A stretch of 13,220 nt of DNA from Candidatus Sediminicultor sextus (GCA_014894735.1 JADBKX010000075.1:1595-14814); one strand, 5' to 3'; numbered from the stretch's first letter, positions 1 through 7,425 are shown. Made by a program: numbers and translations. Notes: generated by a model from the letters alone, not told the origin.

Positions 1-956
1 GCTACATAATGTCCGCCATTTATATCAATTAATTTAGGTTCTTCCTGGCTGCAAATTGGTTTAGCATATTTACATCTTGGATGAAAACGACAGCCCGCAG
101 GTGGTTTAAAAGGACTTGGAACATCTCCCTCTAAAACAATCCTTTGTCTCTTAAGAGTAGGGTCAGGAATAGGAACAGCTGAAAGAAGCGCTTCTGTATA
201 AGGATGTTGAGGATTATCATATAATTCATAAGTAGAGGTCAGCTCTACAATCTTACCCAAATACATTACTGCAACTCTATCAGAAATATGTTTTACCACA
301 CTCAAATCGTGGGCAATAAACAAATAAGTAAGCTTAAATTTTTCTTGTAAATCTTCTAATAAATTTATTACTTGAGCTTGGATAGAAACATCAAGTGCAG
401 ATACGGGTTCATCACAAATGATTAATTTAGGATTCAGAGCCAAAGCTCGGGCTATTCCGATTCTTTGTCTCTGCCCTCCGCTAAATTCATGAGGATACCT
501 TCTTACATGCCCTGCATTTAAGCCCACCGTTTCTAATAAATCCTTGACTTTTTCCTCTTTTTCTTTTTTATTCTTTGCAATCTTATGAATAATTAATGAC
601 TCTCCTACTATATCACCTACAGTCATTCGAGGATTTAGAGAACCAAAAGGATCTTGAAATATTATTTGCATATTACGCCTTGCTTTCCTGAGTTCCTCTT
701 TACTTAATTTAAAGACATTTTCCCCTTCAAAATCTACCTCTCCGGCAGTGGGTTCTAAAAGTCTTATAATCGTTCTCCCCGCAGTAGTTTTACCACAGCC
801 TGATTCTCCCACCAGACCTAAAGTTTCTCCCCCTTTAATATCAAAACTTACTTCATCTACCGCCTGGACATATCCTATTACCTTGGATAATATTCCCCCT
901 CTTACGGGAAAATATTTTTTTAAATTTCTTACTTTGAGTAATAAATTGTTTTCCAA
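1..956 (-). CDS. oppF: Oligopeptide/dipeptide ABC importer ATP-binding protein, OppF type (3' end cut by window edge)
   Basis: This is the second ATPase of an Opp/Dpp-type peptide importer; it should sit on the cytoplasmic face and form a heterodimer with OppD. About 318 codons are visible. Walker A (GESGCGKTT) lies near residues 50-58, the ABC signature SGGQ at 159-162, Walker B ending in CDEP near 181-184, and the switch histidine near 216 (AHD). The C-terminal oligopeptide-transporter extension follows, with Cys at about 289, 295 and 302 in a GC-x5-C-x6-C pattern; the expected fourth Cys would lie beyond position 1. The start is a TTG at 954-956, chosen because GGAGG (965-969 on the + strand as cctcc) sits 8 bases upstream and the family's N-terminus (LLxVxNLKKYFPV) begins right there. 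It follows the oppD stop by 37 bases, so the two are probably one transcript. Family assignment is firm; the transported peptide class cannot be read from the sequence. Confidence 0.95.
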   Translation of the reverse strand, partial: MENNLLLKVRNLKKYFPVRGGILSKVIGYVQAVDEVSFDIKGGETLGLVGESGCGKTTAGRTIIRLLEPTAGEVDFEGENVFKLSKEELRKARRNMQIIFQDPFGSLNPRMTVGDIVGESLIIHKIAKNKKEKEEKVKDLLETVGLNAGHVRRYPHEFSGGQRQRIGIARALALNPKLIICDEPVSALDVSIQAQVINLLEDLQEKFKLTYLFIAHDLSVVKHISDRVAVMYLGKIVELTSTYELYDNPQHPYTEALLSAVPIPDPTLKRQRIVLEGDVPSPFKPPAGCRFHPRCKYAKPICSQEEPKLIDINGGHYV

Positions 957-964
957 TCCCTTTA

Positions 965-969
965 CCTCC
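965..969 (-). promoter_or_regulatory. Ribosome binding site fixing the TTG start of oppF
   Basis: GGAGG on the minus strand lies 8 bases before the TTG at 954-956. No ATG or GTG is suitably placed, so this site decides the start. Confidence 0.7.
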
Positions 970-993
970 AGTGTTCTAAGTCTTAAATTATAA

Positions 994-2022
994 TCAATTT
1001 TGGGTAACACCTGCTGTTTCTTGAATAGTCTTAAAATTAATCGCTTTTTCTTTATTATACATCCAACACCGTGCAATATGGTTGCCTTCTATCTTTTCAA
1101 GTTCAGGTTCTTCTTTCTTACAAAGATCTATAACAAACTTACAACGGGGATGAAACTTGCATCCAGAAGGCAAAGCTAAAGGATCAGGAATTCCACCCTG
1201 AATAACTTCGAGTTTTTTTCCTGGTTTATCTGTTAGGCGAGGAATGGAATTTTGGAGAGCCATAGTATAGGGATGCCTCGGATTTTTAAAGATGGTTTTT
1301 ACATCTGCATATTCTACCGCTTTACCAGCATATACAACTACTACATCCTGCGCTACTTCAGCAATTACGCCCAAATCATGAGTAATCATTAAAACTGACA
1401 TACCAATTTCATCTTTTAATTTCTTTATCAGTTCTAAAATTTGAGCCTGGATGGTAACATCTAAGGCGGTTGTTGGTTCGTCTGCAATTAATAAATCTGG
1501 ATTACAAGATAAAGCCATGGCAATCATTGCTCTCTGTCTTTGCCCTCCGCTTAATGCATGAGGATATTCATGAACTCTGGTTTCAGGAGAAGGCATGCTT
1601 ACTAAGCTTAACATCTCTACGGTTTTCTTTAAGGCTTTTTCTTTATCTAATTTTTGATGGAGCACTATAGCTTCTGAAATCTGTGCACCAATAGTATATA
1701 CAGGGTTTAAGGAGGTCATCGGTTCCTGGAAGATCATGGAAATATCGTTCCCTCTAATCTTTCTCATTTCTTCGGGGTTTTTCTTTAATAATTCTTCACC
1801 TTTAAACCAAATTTCACCGCTAACAATCTTCCCCGGTGGTTCCTGAATCAATCTTAATACGGAAAGAGCAGTAACGCTTTTTCCACAACCTGACTCACCT
1901 ACCATACCCAGCGTTTCCCCTTTTCTTATTGTAAAATCAACACCATCAACTGCTTTAACCACACCATCATCAGTATAGAAATAGGTCTTTAAATCTTTAA
2001 CCTGTAATAGTAAATCCTCCAT
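994..2022 (-). CDS. oppD: Oligopeptide/dipeptide ABC importer ATP-binding protein, OppD type
   Basis: This is the first ATPase of an Opp/Dpp peptide importer, energising uptake with OppF through the OppB/OppC channel. It has 342 residues, normal for the family. Walker A (GESGCGKS) is at 42-49, the Q-loop near 99 (IFQEPMTSLNP), signature LSGGQ at 158-161, Walker B ending in DEP at 181-183, and the switch His at 215 (THD). The C-terminal extension has four cysteines at about 288, 294, 301 and 319. A comparable four-Cys C-terminal region in a bacterial DppD is known to bind a [4Fe-4S] cluster, so a cluster here is plausible but inferred. The ATG start has GGAGG 9 bases upstream. Upstream is not oppC, the usual neighbour, but secG and a short spacer; oppB and oppC lie about 9.4 kb away on the same strand. 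Confidence 0.96.
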   Translation of the reverse strand: MEDLLLQVKDLKTYFYTDDGVVKAVDGVDFTIRKGETLGMVGESGCGKSVTALSVLRLIQEPPGKIVSGEIWFKGEELLKKNPEEMRKIRGNDISMIFQEPMTSLNPVYTIGAQISEAIVLHQKLDKEKALKKTVEMLSLVSMPSPETRVHEYPHALSGGQRQRAMIAMALSCNPDLLIADEPTTALDVTIQAQILELIKKLKDEIGMSVLMITHDLGVIAEVAQDVVVVYAGKAVEYADVKTIFKNPRHPYTMALQNSIPRLTDKPGKKLEVIQGGIPDPLALPSGCKFHPRCKFVIDLCKKEEPELEKIEGNHIARCWMYNKEKAINFKTIQETAGVTQN

Positions 2023-2052
2023 TTACTTTTTTCCTCCATTAAACACTTATTT

Positions 2053-2172
2053 TTACATCATTCGCTTTAATTTTGAATTTTCTATCTTACCCGGAATTCT
2101 TGCTCTTTTAGCAATTGGCTTCCCTTCAATCTGGGTCCCAGCAAATACACCTTCCTCACAAAGAATTCCCCT
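2053..2172 (-). other. Coding-like 39-codon tail in the same frame as secG, after its TAG stop
   Basis: The secG frame stays open for 39 codons after its TAG (2173-2175), ending in TAA at 2053-2055. The translation includes GVFAGTQIEGKPIAKRA and ends in a basic KRMM. Codons show a purine-first, coding-like bias (GGT GTA, ATT GAA GGG AAG, GCT AAA AGA GCA). No ATG or GTG start precedes the body of this frame, although a purine-rich AGAGGGG lies just after the secG stop. I do not recognise the peptide. It could be the 3' remnant of a lost gene at a rearrangement point, a small gene with a non-standard start, or chance. Confidence 0.3.
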
Positions 2173-2397
2173 CTATTTAATTAAACTAAGCAAAAGCGAA
2201 GAAAACATAAAAAGCACCGCTATAACAGTAGTAAGTTTCATTAAAAATGCTTCTTTGCCTTTCTTCCCTCCATAATCGGCAGTTGTCCCTCCACCAAAAA
2301 TACCTGAAGCTCTACTTGACTTTCTATGCTGAAGTATCACTGCTAAAATCAAAGCTATGCTTATTGTAATCTGAATTATCATTAATGCTATAGGCAC
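2173..2397 (-). CDS. secG: Preprotein translocase subunit SecG
   Basis: SecG is the small accessory subunit of the SecYEG protein-export channel in the cytoplasmic membrane. The product is 74 residues, typical for the family. Two membrane segments are visible at about residues 3-22 and 52-72. They are joined by a cytoplasmic loop with the usual QHRKSSRASGIFGGG and the glycine-rich ADYGGKKGKEAFL, the family's most recognisable stretch. The start is a GTG at 2395-2397 with AGGAG 7 bases upstream. It lies downstream of gap-tpiA, an association also seen in Bacillota, after a spacer of about 235 bases containing a 7-base-period repeat. The stop is TAG, and the frame stays open for a further 39 codons. 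Confidence 0.93.
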   Translation of the reverse strand: MPIALMIIQITISIALILAVILQHRKSSRASGIFGGGTTADYGGKKGKEAFLMKLTTVIAVLFMFSSLLLSLIK

Positions 2398-2525
2398 TTT
2401 ATAACTCCTCTCATAAAAATTAGATTAAAATAGTTAAAGAGAAATCTCTCTGAAATCTTTAAATTTATTATATTTATTTATTCTCTCAACAATTTCGGTT
2501 TTTTATTTTAACACAATTATAGGTT

Positions 2526-2602
2526 AAGTTCAAGGTACATTCGTGTCTCGTATCTCATATAAAATACAGTAACAAGTAATATGTAATGAGTAATAAGATT
2601 AA
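2526..2602. repeat. Degenerate 7-base-period array between tpiA and secG
   Basis: On the + strand, units restart every 7 bases. The first clear units are TCGTGTC (2541) and TCGTATC (2548); then AGTAACA (2568), AGTAATA (2575), TGTAATG (2582), AGTAATA (2589) and AGATTAA (2596). The AG start of each later unit is mostly kept while the last two bases vary. The core AATACAGTAA at 2563-2572 recurs inverted at 9576-9585. The array ends 30 bases beyond the tpiA stop. No gene is seen in this spacer. Confidence 0.75.
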
Positions 2603-2631
2603 ATTTCTGAAATTAAAAGTTTACACTTACT

Positions 2632-3393
2632 TTATAATATTTCAGTTGCTTTTACTATTTGAGAGAAACTTAAAGCATATAAACTTGCTCCCCCAACTAA
2701 AGCTCCATCAATATCAGATTCATTCATAAACTCAGAAATATTCTGAGGGTTTACACTCCCACCATACAAGATTCTTATTCGCTCAGCTATTTTACTTCCA
2801 TATTCGGAGGAAAATAGTTCCCTAATAAATTTAATTATTATATTGGCATCCTGTGAGCTACTAGACCTGCCTGTACCGATAGCCCATATAGGTTCATAGG
2901 CTACAATTATTCTTCCTGCTAAAGTAGAATCGATTTTTGAAAATAAAGCCTTAATCTCCTGTTCTATTATAGCCTTAGTTTCACCACCTTCCCTTTCCTT
3001 TAAATTTTCGCCTACACACACGATAGGTATAAGATTAACTGAAAGTGCGGCTTCGGTCTTCTTGGCAACCTCTTCAGAAGTCTCCTTAAAATATTGTCTT
3101 CTCTCGGAATGACCCAGTATAACATATTCACATCCCACATCTTTAAGCATCAGGGGAGATGTTTCTCCAGTAAATGCCCCTTTGGTTTCCCAATACATGT
3201 TCTGAGCTCCCAGAAGGATGTTTGTGCCATTAATTATCTCTTTTACCACCCAAAGAGAAGTAAAAGGTGGACAAACCACAATATCTACTCCTTTGATTCC
3301 ACGAACAAAATCTTTTAGTTCTTTAACTAAAGATACTGCTTCTACGATATTTTTATTCATCTTCCAGTTTCCAGCAATTACTGGAATACGCAT
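2632..3393 (-). CDS. tpiA: Triose-phosphate isomerase
   Basis: Interconverts dihydroxyacetone phosphate and glyceraldehyde 3-phosphate in glycolysis and gluconeogenesis, in the cytoplasm. From the chosen start the protein is 253 residues, standard for this TIM barrel. Active-site residues are all present: Lys11 in GNWKMNK, His95 in LGHSERR, and Glu167 in AYEPIWAIGTG. The phosphate-binding ends YGGSVN and DGALVGGASL follow. I chose the ATG at 3391-3393 because the family begins MRxPxIAGNWKMN and a GGTGGGGG stretch lies just upstream. A GTG at 3406-3408, directly after the gap stop, would add five residues. The gap stop and this gene are almost contiguous, so translational coupling with gap is likely. 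The usual pgk between the two is absent. Confidence 0.96.
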   Translation of the reverse strand: MRIPVIAGNWKMNKNIVEAVSLVKELKDFVRGIKGVDIVVCPPFTSLWVVKEIINGTNILLGAQNMYWETKGAFTGETSPLMLKDVGCEYVILGHSERRQYFKETSEEVAKKTEAALSVNLIPIVCVGENLKEREGGETKAIIEQEIKALFSKIDSTLAGRIIVAYEPIWAIGTGRSSSSQDANIIIKFIRELFSSEYGSKIAERIRILYGGSVNPQNISEFMNESDIDGALVGGASLYALSFSQIVKATEIL

Positions 3394-3408
3394 TATTTTA
3401 ACCCCCAC

Positions 3409-4404
3409 CTATTTCCAAATATATTTTATAAGATCTAAGATTCTACATGAATAAGCCCATTCATTATCATACCAAGCTATAATTTTAGCTAAATTACCAT
3501 CTATTACCAGAGTAGACAATCCATCAACAATAGAAGAATAAGAGTTACCGTTAAAATCTATGGAAACTAAAGGTTCTTCAGTATAATCTAAAATTCCCTT
3601 TAAACTGCCCTGTGAGGCTTCCTTAAAAGATTGATTAATTTCTTCCGGACTTGTTTTCTTTCTTAGTAGCACTACTAAATCCACAACTGAAACATTGGGC
3701 GTAGGAACACGAAAAGCCATGCCTGTTAATTTTCCTTTTAATTCTGGGATTACTAAACTCGTTGCCTCTGCTGCTCCGGTAGTAGTTGGGATCATGGATA
3801 GAGCCGCTGCTCTGGCTCTTCTTAAGTCTTTATGTGGGAGGTCCATTAAATTCTGATCTGCAGTATAAGAGTGTATGGTAGTCATTACCCCTTTCTCGAT
3901 TCCAAATATATCGTTTAGAACCTTTGCAACTGGCGCAAGGCAATTAGTTGTACAGGAAGCATTAGAAATGATATGATGTTCTTCAGGTATATACTTATCT
4001 TCATTAACACCTATTACTATAGTTATGTCCTCTCCTTTAGCAGGTGCAGATATAACCACTTTTTTTGCTCCAGCAGTTAAGTGTTTTGAAGCTCCTTCTC
4101 TATCTCTAAAAATCCCCGTAGATTCAATAACAACTTCTACCCCTAAATCTTTCCAGGGAAGATTAGAGGGATCCCTTTCACTCAATACTTTTAATCTTCT
4201 CTCTCCAACTAAAATATTATCATCTTCTAATTTTACTTCTGCTAATTTACCATGAACAGAATCATATTTTAATAGATGCGCTAATGTTTTAGCATCGGTT
4301 ATATCATTTACTGCTACAAAATCTATTTCTTTTTCTTTTAACCCAGCTCTAAAAACATTCCTCCCGATCCTTCCGAATCCGTTAATTCCTACTTTTATGG
4401 TCAT
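3409..4404 (-). CDS. gap: Glyceraldehyde-3-phosphate dehydrogenase (NAD-type, phosphorylating)
   Basis: Oxidises glyceraldehyde 3-phosphate to 1,3-bisphosphoglycerate with NAD in cytoplasmic glycolysis. The product is 331 residues from the chosen start. It shows the Rossmann motif GFGRIG (9-14), an Asp at 34 (VNDITD) that favours NAD over NADP, the catalytic Cys151 in SNASCTTNC, the partner His178 in IHSYT, the LPHKDLRRARAAA phosphate-site stretch, and the C-terminal WYDNEW. Alanine follows this motif (WAYS), where many homologues have Gly. An in-frame ATG at 4438-4440 would add 12 residues (MKNIKQKIRRRE) unlike the family; AGGAGG sits exactly 6 bases before the ATG at 4402-4404, which fixes the start. 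It follows rpoN, as in some Clostridia. No CggR-like repressor gene is present, and pgk is missing downstream. Confidence 0.97.
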   Translation of the reverse strand: MTIKVGINGFGRIGRNVFRAGLKEKEIDFVAVNDITDAKTLAHLLKYDSVHGKLAEVKLEDDNILVGERRLKVLSERDPSNLPWKDLGVEVVIESTGIFRDREGASKHLTAGAKKVVISAPAKGEDITIVIGVNEDKYIPEEHHIISNASCTTNCLAPVAKVLNDIFGIEKGVMTTIHSYTADQNLMDLPHKDLRRARAAALSMIPTTTGAAEATSLVIPELKGKLTGMAFRVPTPNVSVVDLVVLLRKKTSPEEINQSFKEASQGSLKGILDYTEEPLVSIDFNGNSYSSIVDGLSTLVIDGNLAKIIAWYDNEWAYSCRILDLIKYIWK

Positions 4405-4410
4405 TTCTCT

Positions 4411-4416
4411 CCTCCT
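4411..4416 (-). promoter_or_regulatory. Ribosome binding site deciding the gap start
   Basis: AGGAGG on the minus strand with 6 bases to the ATG at 4402-4404. It lies inside the longer open frame, showing that the upstream ATG at 4438-4440 is not the main start. Confidence 0.8.
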
Positions 4417-4465
4417 TATTTTTTGTTTTATGTTCTTCATAATATATAATACAAGATATTATCTT

Positions 4466-4550
4466 ATTCTGGATTCTGGATTCTGACTCCTGAATTCCTT
4501 TTAACTAAATACTATTCACTATATACTAAATACTAGTTTACTAAATACTA
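4466..4550. repeat. Drifting 7-base-period array overlapping the rpoN stop codon
   Basis: On the + strand a CT dinucleotide recurs at 4469, 4476, 4483, 4490, 4498, 4505, 4512, 4519, 4526, 4533, 4541 and 4548. That is every 7 bases, with two 8-base steps. The word drifts from ATTCTGG (4466, 4473) through CTCCTGA (4487) to NNNACTA types such as AATACTA (4508, 4529, 4544). The array runs into rpoN: its stop (4541-4543) and last two codons are array units. Confidence 0.85.
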
Positions 4551-6028
4551 AACCTTTTACGCAGATTAGAAGATGGTATTTTCAATATCTCTCGGTATTT
4601 AGCCACTGTTCGCCGAGAAATATTTACCCCGCCTTTTTCGCTCAATAAACCTGCTAACTTCTGATCACTACATGGTTTTAAACAATTCTCATTGCTGACA
4701 TATTCTTTTATTAACTTTTTTATCTTATCGGTAGAGATAGTGCCTCCGCTTTTCTTGTCCACTCCTTTAGAAAAGAAAAATTTCATCTTAAGAAGTCCCC
4801 GAGGAGTTTGCACCATCTTGTTGTGAATCGCCCTTGACACAGTAGATTCGTGAATTTCTAATCTGTCTGCTAACTTCCTTAAAGTTAGGGGTTTTATATA
4901 TAAAATTCCTTTATCTAAAAAACCCTTCTGATATTCTATTAAAGTTTCAGCAATACGATATATAGTTTTTTTTCTCTGCTCTATGCCCTTAATTAACCAC
5001 TTGGCAGAATTTAATTTTTCTTCAACATATTTTTTAGCATCTTTGATCTCATGGTCAGAAATGCTTCCCTTTTTAATTAGTTTTCCTTTGTCATAAGGGG
5101 AAATATTATTACCTGCCTCTAAAATCGTTTTATAGCGAGGATTTATCTCTATTTGAGGCAAATAAGTATCATTCAAAATTACTCTGTATCCCCCTCCTAT
5201 TTTCCTTACTACTACCAAATCGGGAAGTATATATTTTACCTCCTTGAAGTTTCCCACTCTTCTGCCGGGTTTAGGGTCAAAGGAGTTTTTAATTACATCA
5301 GCCAAAGATTGAACTTCAGATACAGATATTTTCAGATCTTTAGCAATTATCTTAAATGATTTCCGGGCTAAATCCTGTAAATGGTATTTTATTATCTTCT
5401 CAATTTTTATATCACTAATGTCCAGATATTTTATCTGGATTAATAGACATTCTTGTAGATTTCTTGCTCCCACTCCAGGCGGGTCAAAACTTTGAATCAA
5501 AGATAATATCTTTTTTATTTTATCTCTTTTTATGTTTAAATCAAGAGAAATATCATCTAAGCCAACCGTTAAATAACCGTTATCGTCTATGCTGCCTATT
5601 AAATATTCACCAATCTTATAATCGATATCACTGCTTACCACTGTACCTAATTGAATTAGCAGATAATCTTGTAATGATTCTCTATAATAAATAAAATTTT
5701 CATCTCTATTTTCTTTCTCCACTACAGATCTATTGGGTAAAGGTCGATAATCTTTTTCTTTGAGATAGCTTAACCAATCATCAAAGTTATTCTCTTCTCT
5801 TCTTTGATTAGATTCTTCGGTTTGAGTTAAAGCATTTTCCTCTTGATTTACTTTTTCTGTTATTGAATCTGTTTCTTGTTTAACTTCTAATAAGGGATTA
5901 TCTACTAATTCTTCATCGATTAAATCTTTTAGTTCAACTAAATTTAATTGTAATATATTAATCGCTTGATATAATTGGGGAGTAAGAATTAATTTTTGTT
6001 TTTGTGTCAATGATAATTCAGGTTTCAT
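4541..6028 (-). CDS. rpoN: RNA polymerase sigma-54 factor
   Basis: Alternative sigma factor that directs RNA polymerase to -24/-12 promoters and needs AAA+ enhancer-binding activators. It has 495 residues, a normal length. Region I is at about 1-50 with the Gln/Leu-rich LTQKQKLILTPQLYQAINIL; an acidic, Glu/Gln-rich linker follows to about 110; the core-binding domain covers about 115-300. The helix-turn-helix near 380-410 reads LADRLEIHESTVSRAIHNK. The RpoN box is at 471-480 as SRRTVAKYRE, with Ser where the consensus has Ala. The protein ends RKRFSI; the last two residues and TAG come from the repeat array that abuts the gene. The start ATG has GGAG 8 bases upstream. No activator gene and no clear -24/-12 site was found in the spacers. 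It lies upstream of gap, as in some Clostridia. Confidence 0.96.
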   Translation of the reverse strand: MKPELSLTQKQKLILTPQLYQAINILQLNLVELKDLIDEELVDNPLLEVKQETDSITEKVNQEENALTQTEESNQRREENNFDDWLSYLKEKDYRPLPNRSVVEKENRDENFIYYRESLQDYLLIQLGTVVSSDIDYKIGEYLIGSIDDNGYLTVGLDDISLDLNIKRDKIKKILSLIQSFDPPGVGARNLQECLLIQIKYLDISDIKIEKIIKYHLQDLARKSFKIIAKDLKISVSEVQSLADVIKNSFDPKPGRRVGNFKEVKYILPDLVVVRKIGGGYRVILNDTYLPQIEINPRYKTILEAGNNISPYDKGKLIKKGSISDHEIKDAKKYVEEKLNSAKWLIKGIEQRKKTIYRIAETLIEYQKGFLDKGILYIKPLTLRKLADRLEIHESTVSRAIHNKMVQTPRGLLKMKFFFSKGVDKKSGGTISTDKIKKLIKEYVSNENCLKPCSDQKLAGLLSEKGGVNISRRTVAKYREILKIPSSNLRKRFSI

Positions 6029-6049
6029 CTCACAAACTCCACTATTATC

Positions 6050-6081
6050 TTGTATATGATGCTGGCATATCTTATATACAA
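6050..6081. promoter_or_regulatory. Inverted repeat upstream of rpoN, possible operator
   Basis: A perfect 8-base inverted repeat, TTGTATAT at 6050-6057 and ATATACAA at 6074-6081, has a 16-base centre. It ends about 20 bases before the rpoN ATG. On the + strand a T-run follows (6082-6087), but no + strand gene needs a terminator here. A repressor or activator site controlling rpoN is possible; the arms are AT-only apart from one G/C, so chance is not excluded. Confidence 0.35.
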
Positions 6082-6163
6082 TTTTTTCAAAATATAAAAT
6101 ATTTTCTATGCTTTATTAGAATATAAAACGAGCTTGGGTGCTAAAACTTAAATTAAACTTCAT

Positions 6164-7270
6164 CTAAACTATAACTAATAAAGTTTTAGGATCAAAAAGA
6201 TGAGTCTTTTCCATATCTAATACTACTTCCATACTTTGGTCGACTTCTATCTGGGTACGTGAATCCATTTTTCCTATTACGGAGTGCTTTCCACAGGTAA
6301 GGTAAATAAAGATCTCTGCCCCCAAGGGTTCAATCACTTCTGCTTTAGTATTTATGGTATTAAAAATAGAAGGTGTAATTTTGGAAACAAATTGTTTATC
6401 ATGAAGGTCCTCAGGTCTAACTCCAAAAATCACTTCCTTCCCGGCATAATCTGCTATTTTGGAATAAAAAGCCTGGGGAGCTTTTACTTTAAAACTTTCT
6501 GCATCGATAAAATAGTCTCCATTTTCCTTTACAATTTTAGAATCTATAAAATTCATTGCCGGAGAACCGATAAAACCAGCCACAAATTTATTATTCGGTT
6601 TTCTATAAACTTCTAAAGGTGCACCTATTTGGAGTACACGGCCCTCATTCATGATAAATATTCTACTAGCCATAGTCATTGCTTCTATCTGATCATGAGT
6701 TACATAAATTATAGTAGCCTCTAATCTGCGGTGAAGTTTGCTAATTTCTGCCCTCATTGCCACTCTTAATTTGGCATCCAAATTCGAAAGAGGTTCATCA
6801 AATAAAAACACTTTTGGTTTTCTTACTATGGCTCTTCCTACTGCCACTCGCTGCCTTTGTCCACCGGATAACTGCTTAGGTTTTCTCTTTAATAAGTTTT
6901 CTATCCCTAAAATCTCGGCTGCTTCCTGCACTCTTTGGTCTATCTCTTTCTTGGGAAATTTCCGCAATTTTAATCCAAAAGCCATATTATTGTAAACATC
7001 CATATGAGGATAAAGAGCGTAGTTTTGAAATACCATAGCAATATCTCTATCTTTAGGCTGAACATCATTTACCAGCTTATCCCCAATATATATCTCCCCT
7101 GAGGTTGCTTCCTCTAAGCCAGCAATTGCCCGCAAGGTAGTGGTCTTCCCACAACCAGACGGACCGACCAAAACCGCAAATTCCTTATCCTTTATCTCTA
7201 TATTTACATTATCTACCGCAATTATCTCTTTAAATTTTTTAGTAAGGTTCTTTAAGATGACATTTGACAT
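6164..7270 (-). CDS. Sugar ABC importer ATP-binding protein, MalK/UgpC/MsmK family
   Basis: ATPase of a carbohydrate (CUT1-type) ABC importer on the cytoplasmic face of the membrane. It has 368 residues. Walker A GPSGCGKT is at 36-43, the Q-loop at 82 (FQNYALYPHM), signature LSGGQ at 134-138, Walker B FLFDEP at 155-160, the D-loop LSNLDAKLR next, and the switch His at 192 (THDQIEAMT). A C-terminal TOBE/regulatory domain of about 130 residues follows, including GVRPED at 283-288. The start has GGGAGG 7 bases upstream. No sugar permease or binding protein is nearby, so it may be a shared ATPase serving several importers, as MsmX and MsmK do in Bacillota; that is inference. The spacer upstream holds a small heptad array. 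malK, ugpC or msmK would all be reasonable names, so none is chosen. Confidence 0.94.
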   Translation of the reverse strand: MSNVILKNLTKKFKEIIAVDNVNIEIKDKEFAVLVGPSGCGKTTTLRAIAGLEEATSGEIYIGDKLVNDVQPKDRDIAMVFQNYALYPHMDVYNNMAFGLKLRKFPKKEIDQRVQEAAEILGIENLLKRKPKQLSGGQRQRVAVGRAIVRKPKVFLFDEPLSNLDAKLRVAMRAEISKLHRRLEATIIYVTHDQIEAMTMASRIFIMNEGRVLQIGAPLEVYRKPNNKFVAGFIGSPAMNFIDSKIVKENGDYFIDAESFKVKAPQAFYSKIADYAGKEVIFGVRPEDLHDKQFVSKITPSIFNTINTKAEVIEPLGAEIFIYLTCGKHSVIGKMDSRTQIEVDQSMEVVLDMEKTHLFDPKTLLVIV

Positions 7271-7357
7271 TTTTATTCCTCCCTTTTAATATAGTTTTAT
7301 TATTTTATCAAAAAAATTTTAATATACTAAATTTAATCTTTATTTTATAAATTCATT

Positions 7358-7392
7358 TTCGTATCGCATATTACGCATCGAGTATCGCGTGA
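7358..7392. repeat. Short 7-base-period array between whiA and the sugar ATPase gene
   Basis: Five consecutive heptads on the + strand: TTCGTAT (7358), CGCATAT (7365), TACGCAT (7372), CGAGTAT (7379) and CGCGTGA (7386). Four of the five end in AT and all carry CG. The array is locally GC-richer than its AT-rich spacer and begins 34 bases after the whiA stop. Confidence 0.6.
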
Positions 7393-7425
7393 AGAAAAAG
7401 AATTAGAGAAAAAATATTTTTTGGT

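Noticed and set aside
2461..2500. Possible promoter for secG on the minus strand (TTGTTG and TATAAT)
   Set aside because: The spacing between the two elements is only about 14 bases, and the surrounding A/T-rich sequence makes such matches likely by chance.
6029..6163. Sigma-54 (-24/-12) promoter near rpoN, for autoregulation
   Set aside because: A TGGCAT is present on the + strand, but the paired GC of the -12 element is not at the required distance, and no + strand gene follows.
6284..6616. A 110-codon + strand open frame
   Set aside because: It lies wholly inside the well-supported sugar ATPase gene on the other strand and resembles no family.
7409..7422. A6-TA-T6 palindrome after the whiA stop, as a terminator
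   Set aside because: It has no G/C stem and no loop, so it would not form a stable intrinsic terminator.
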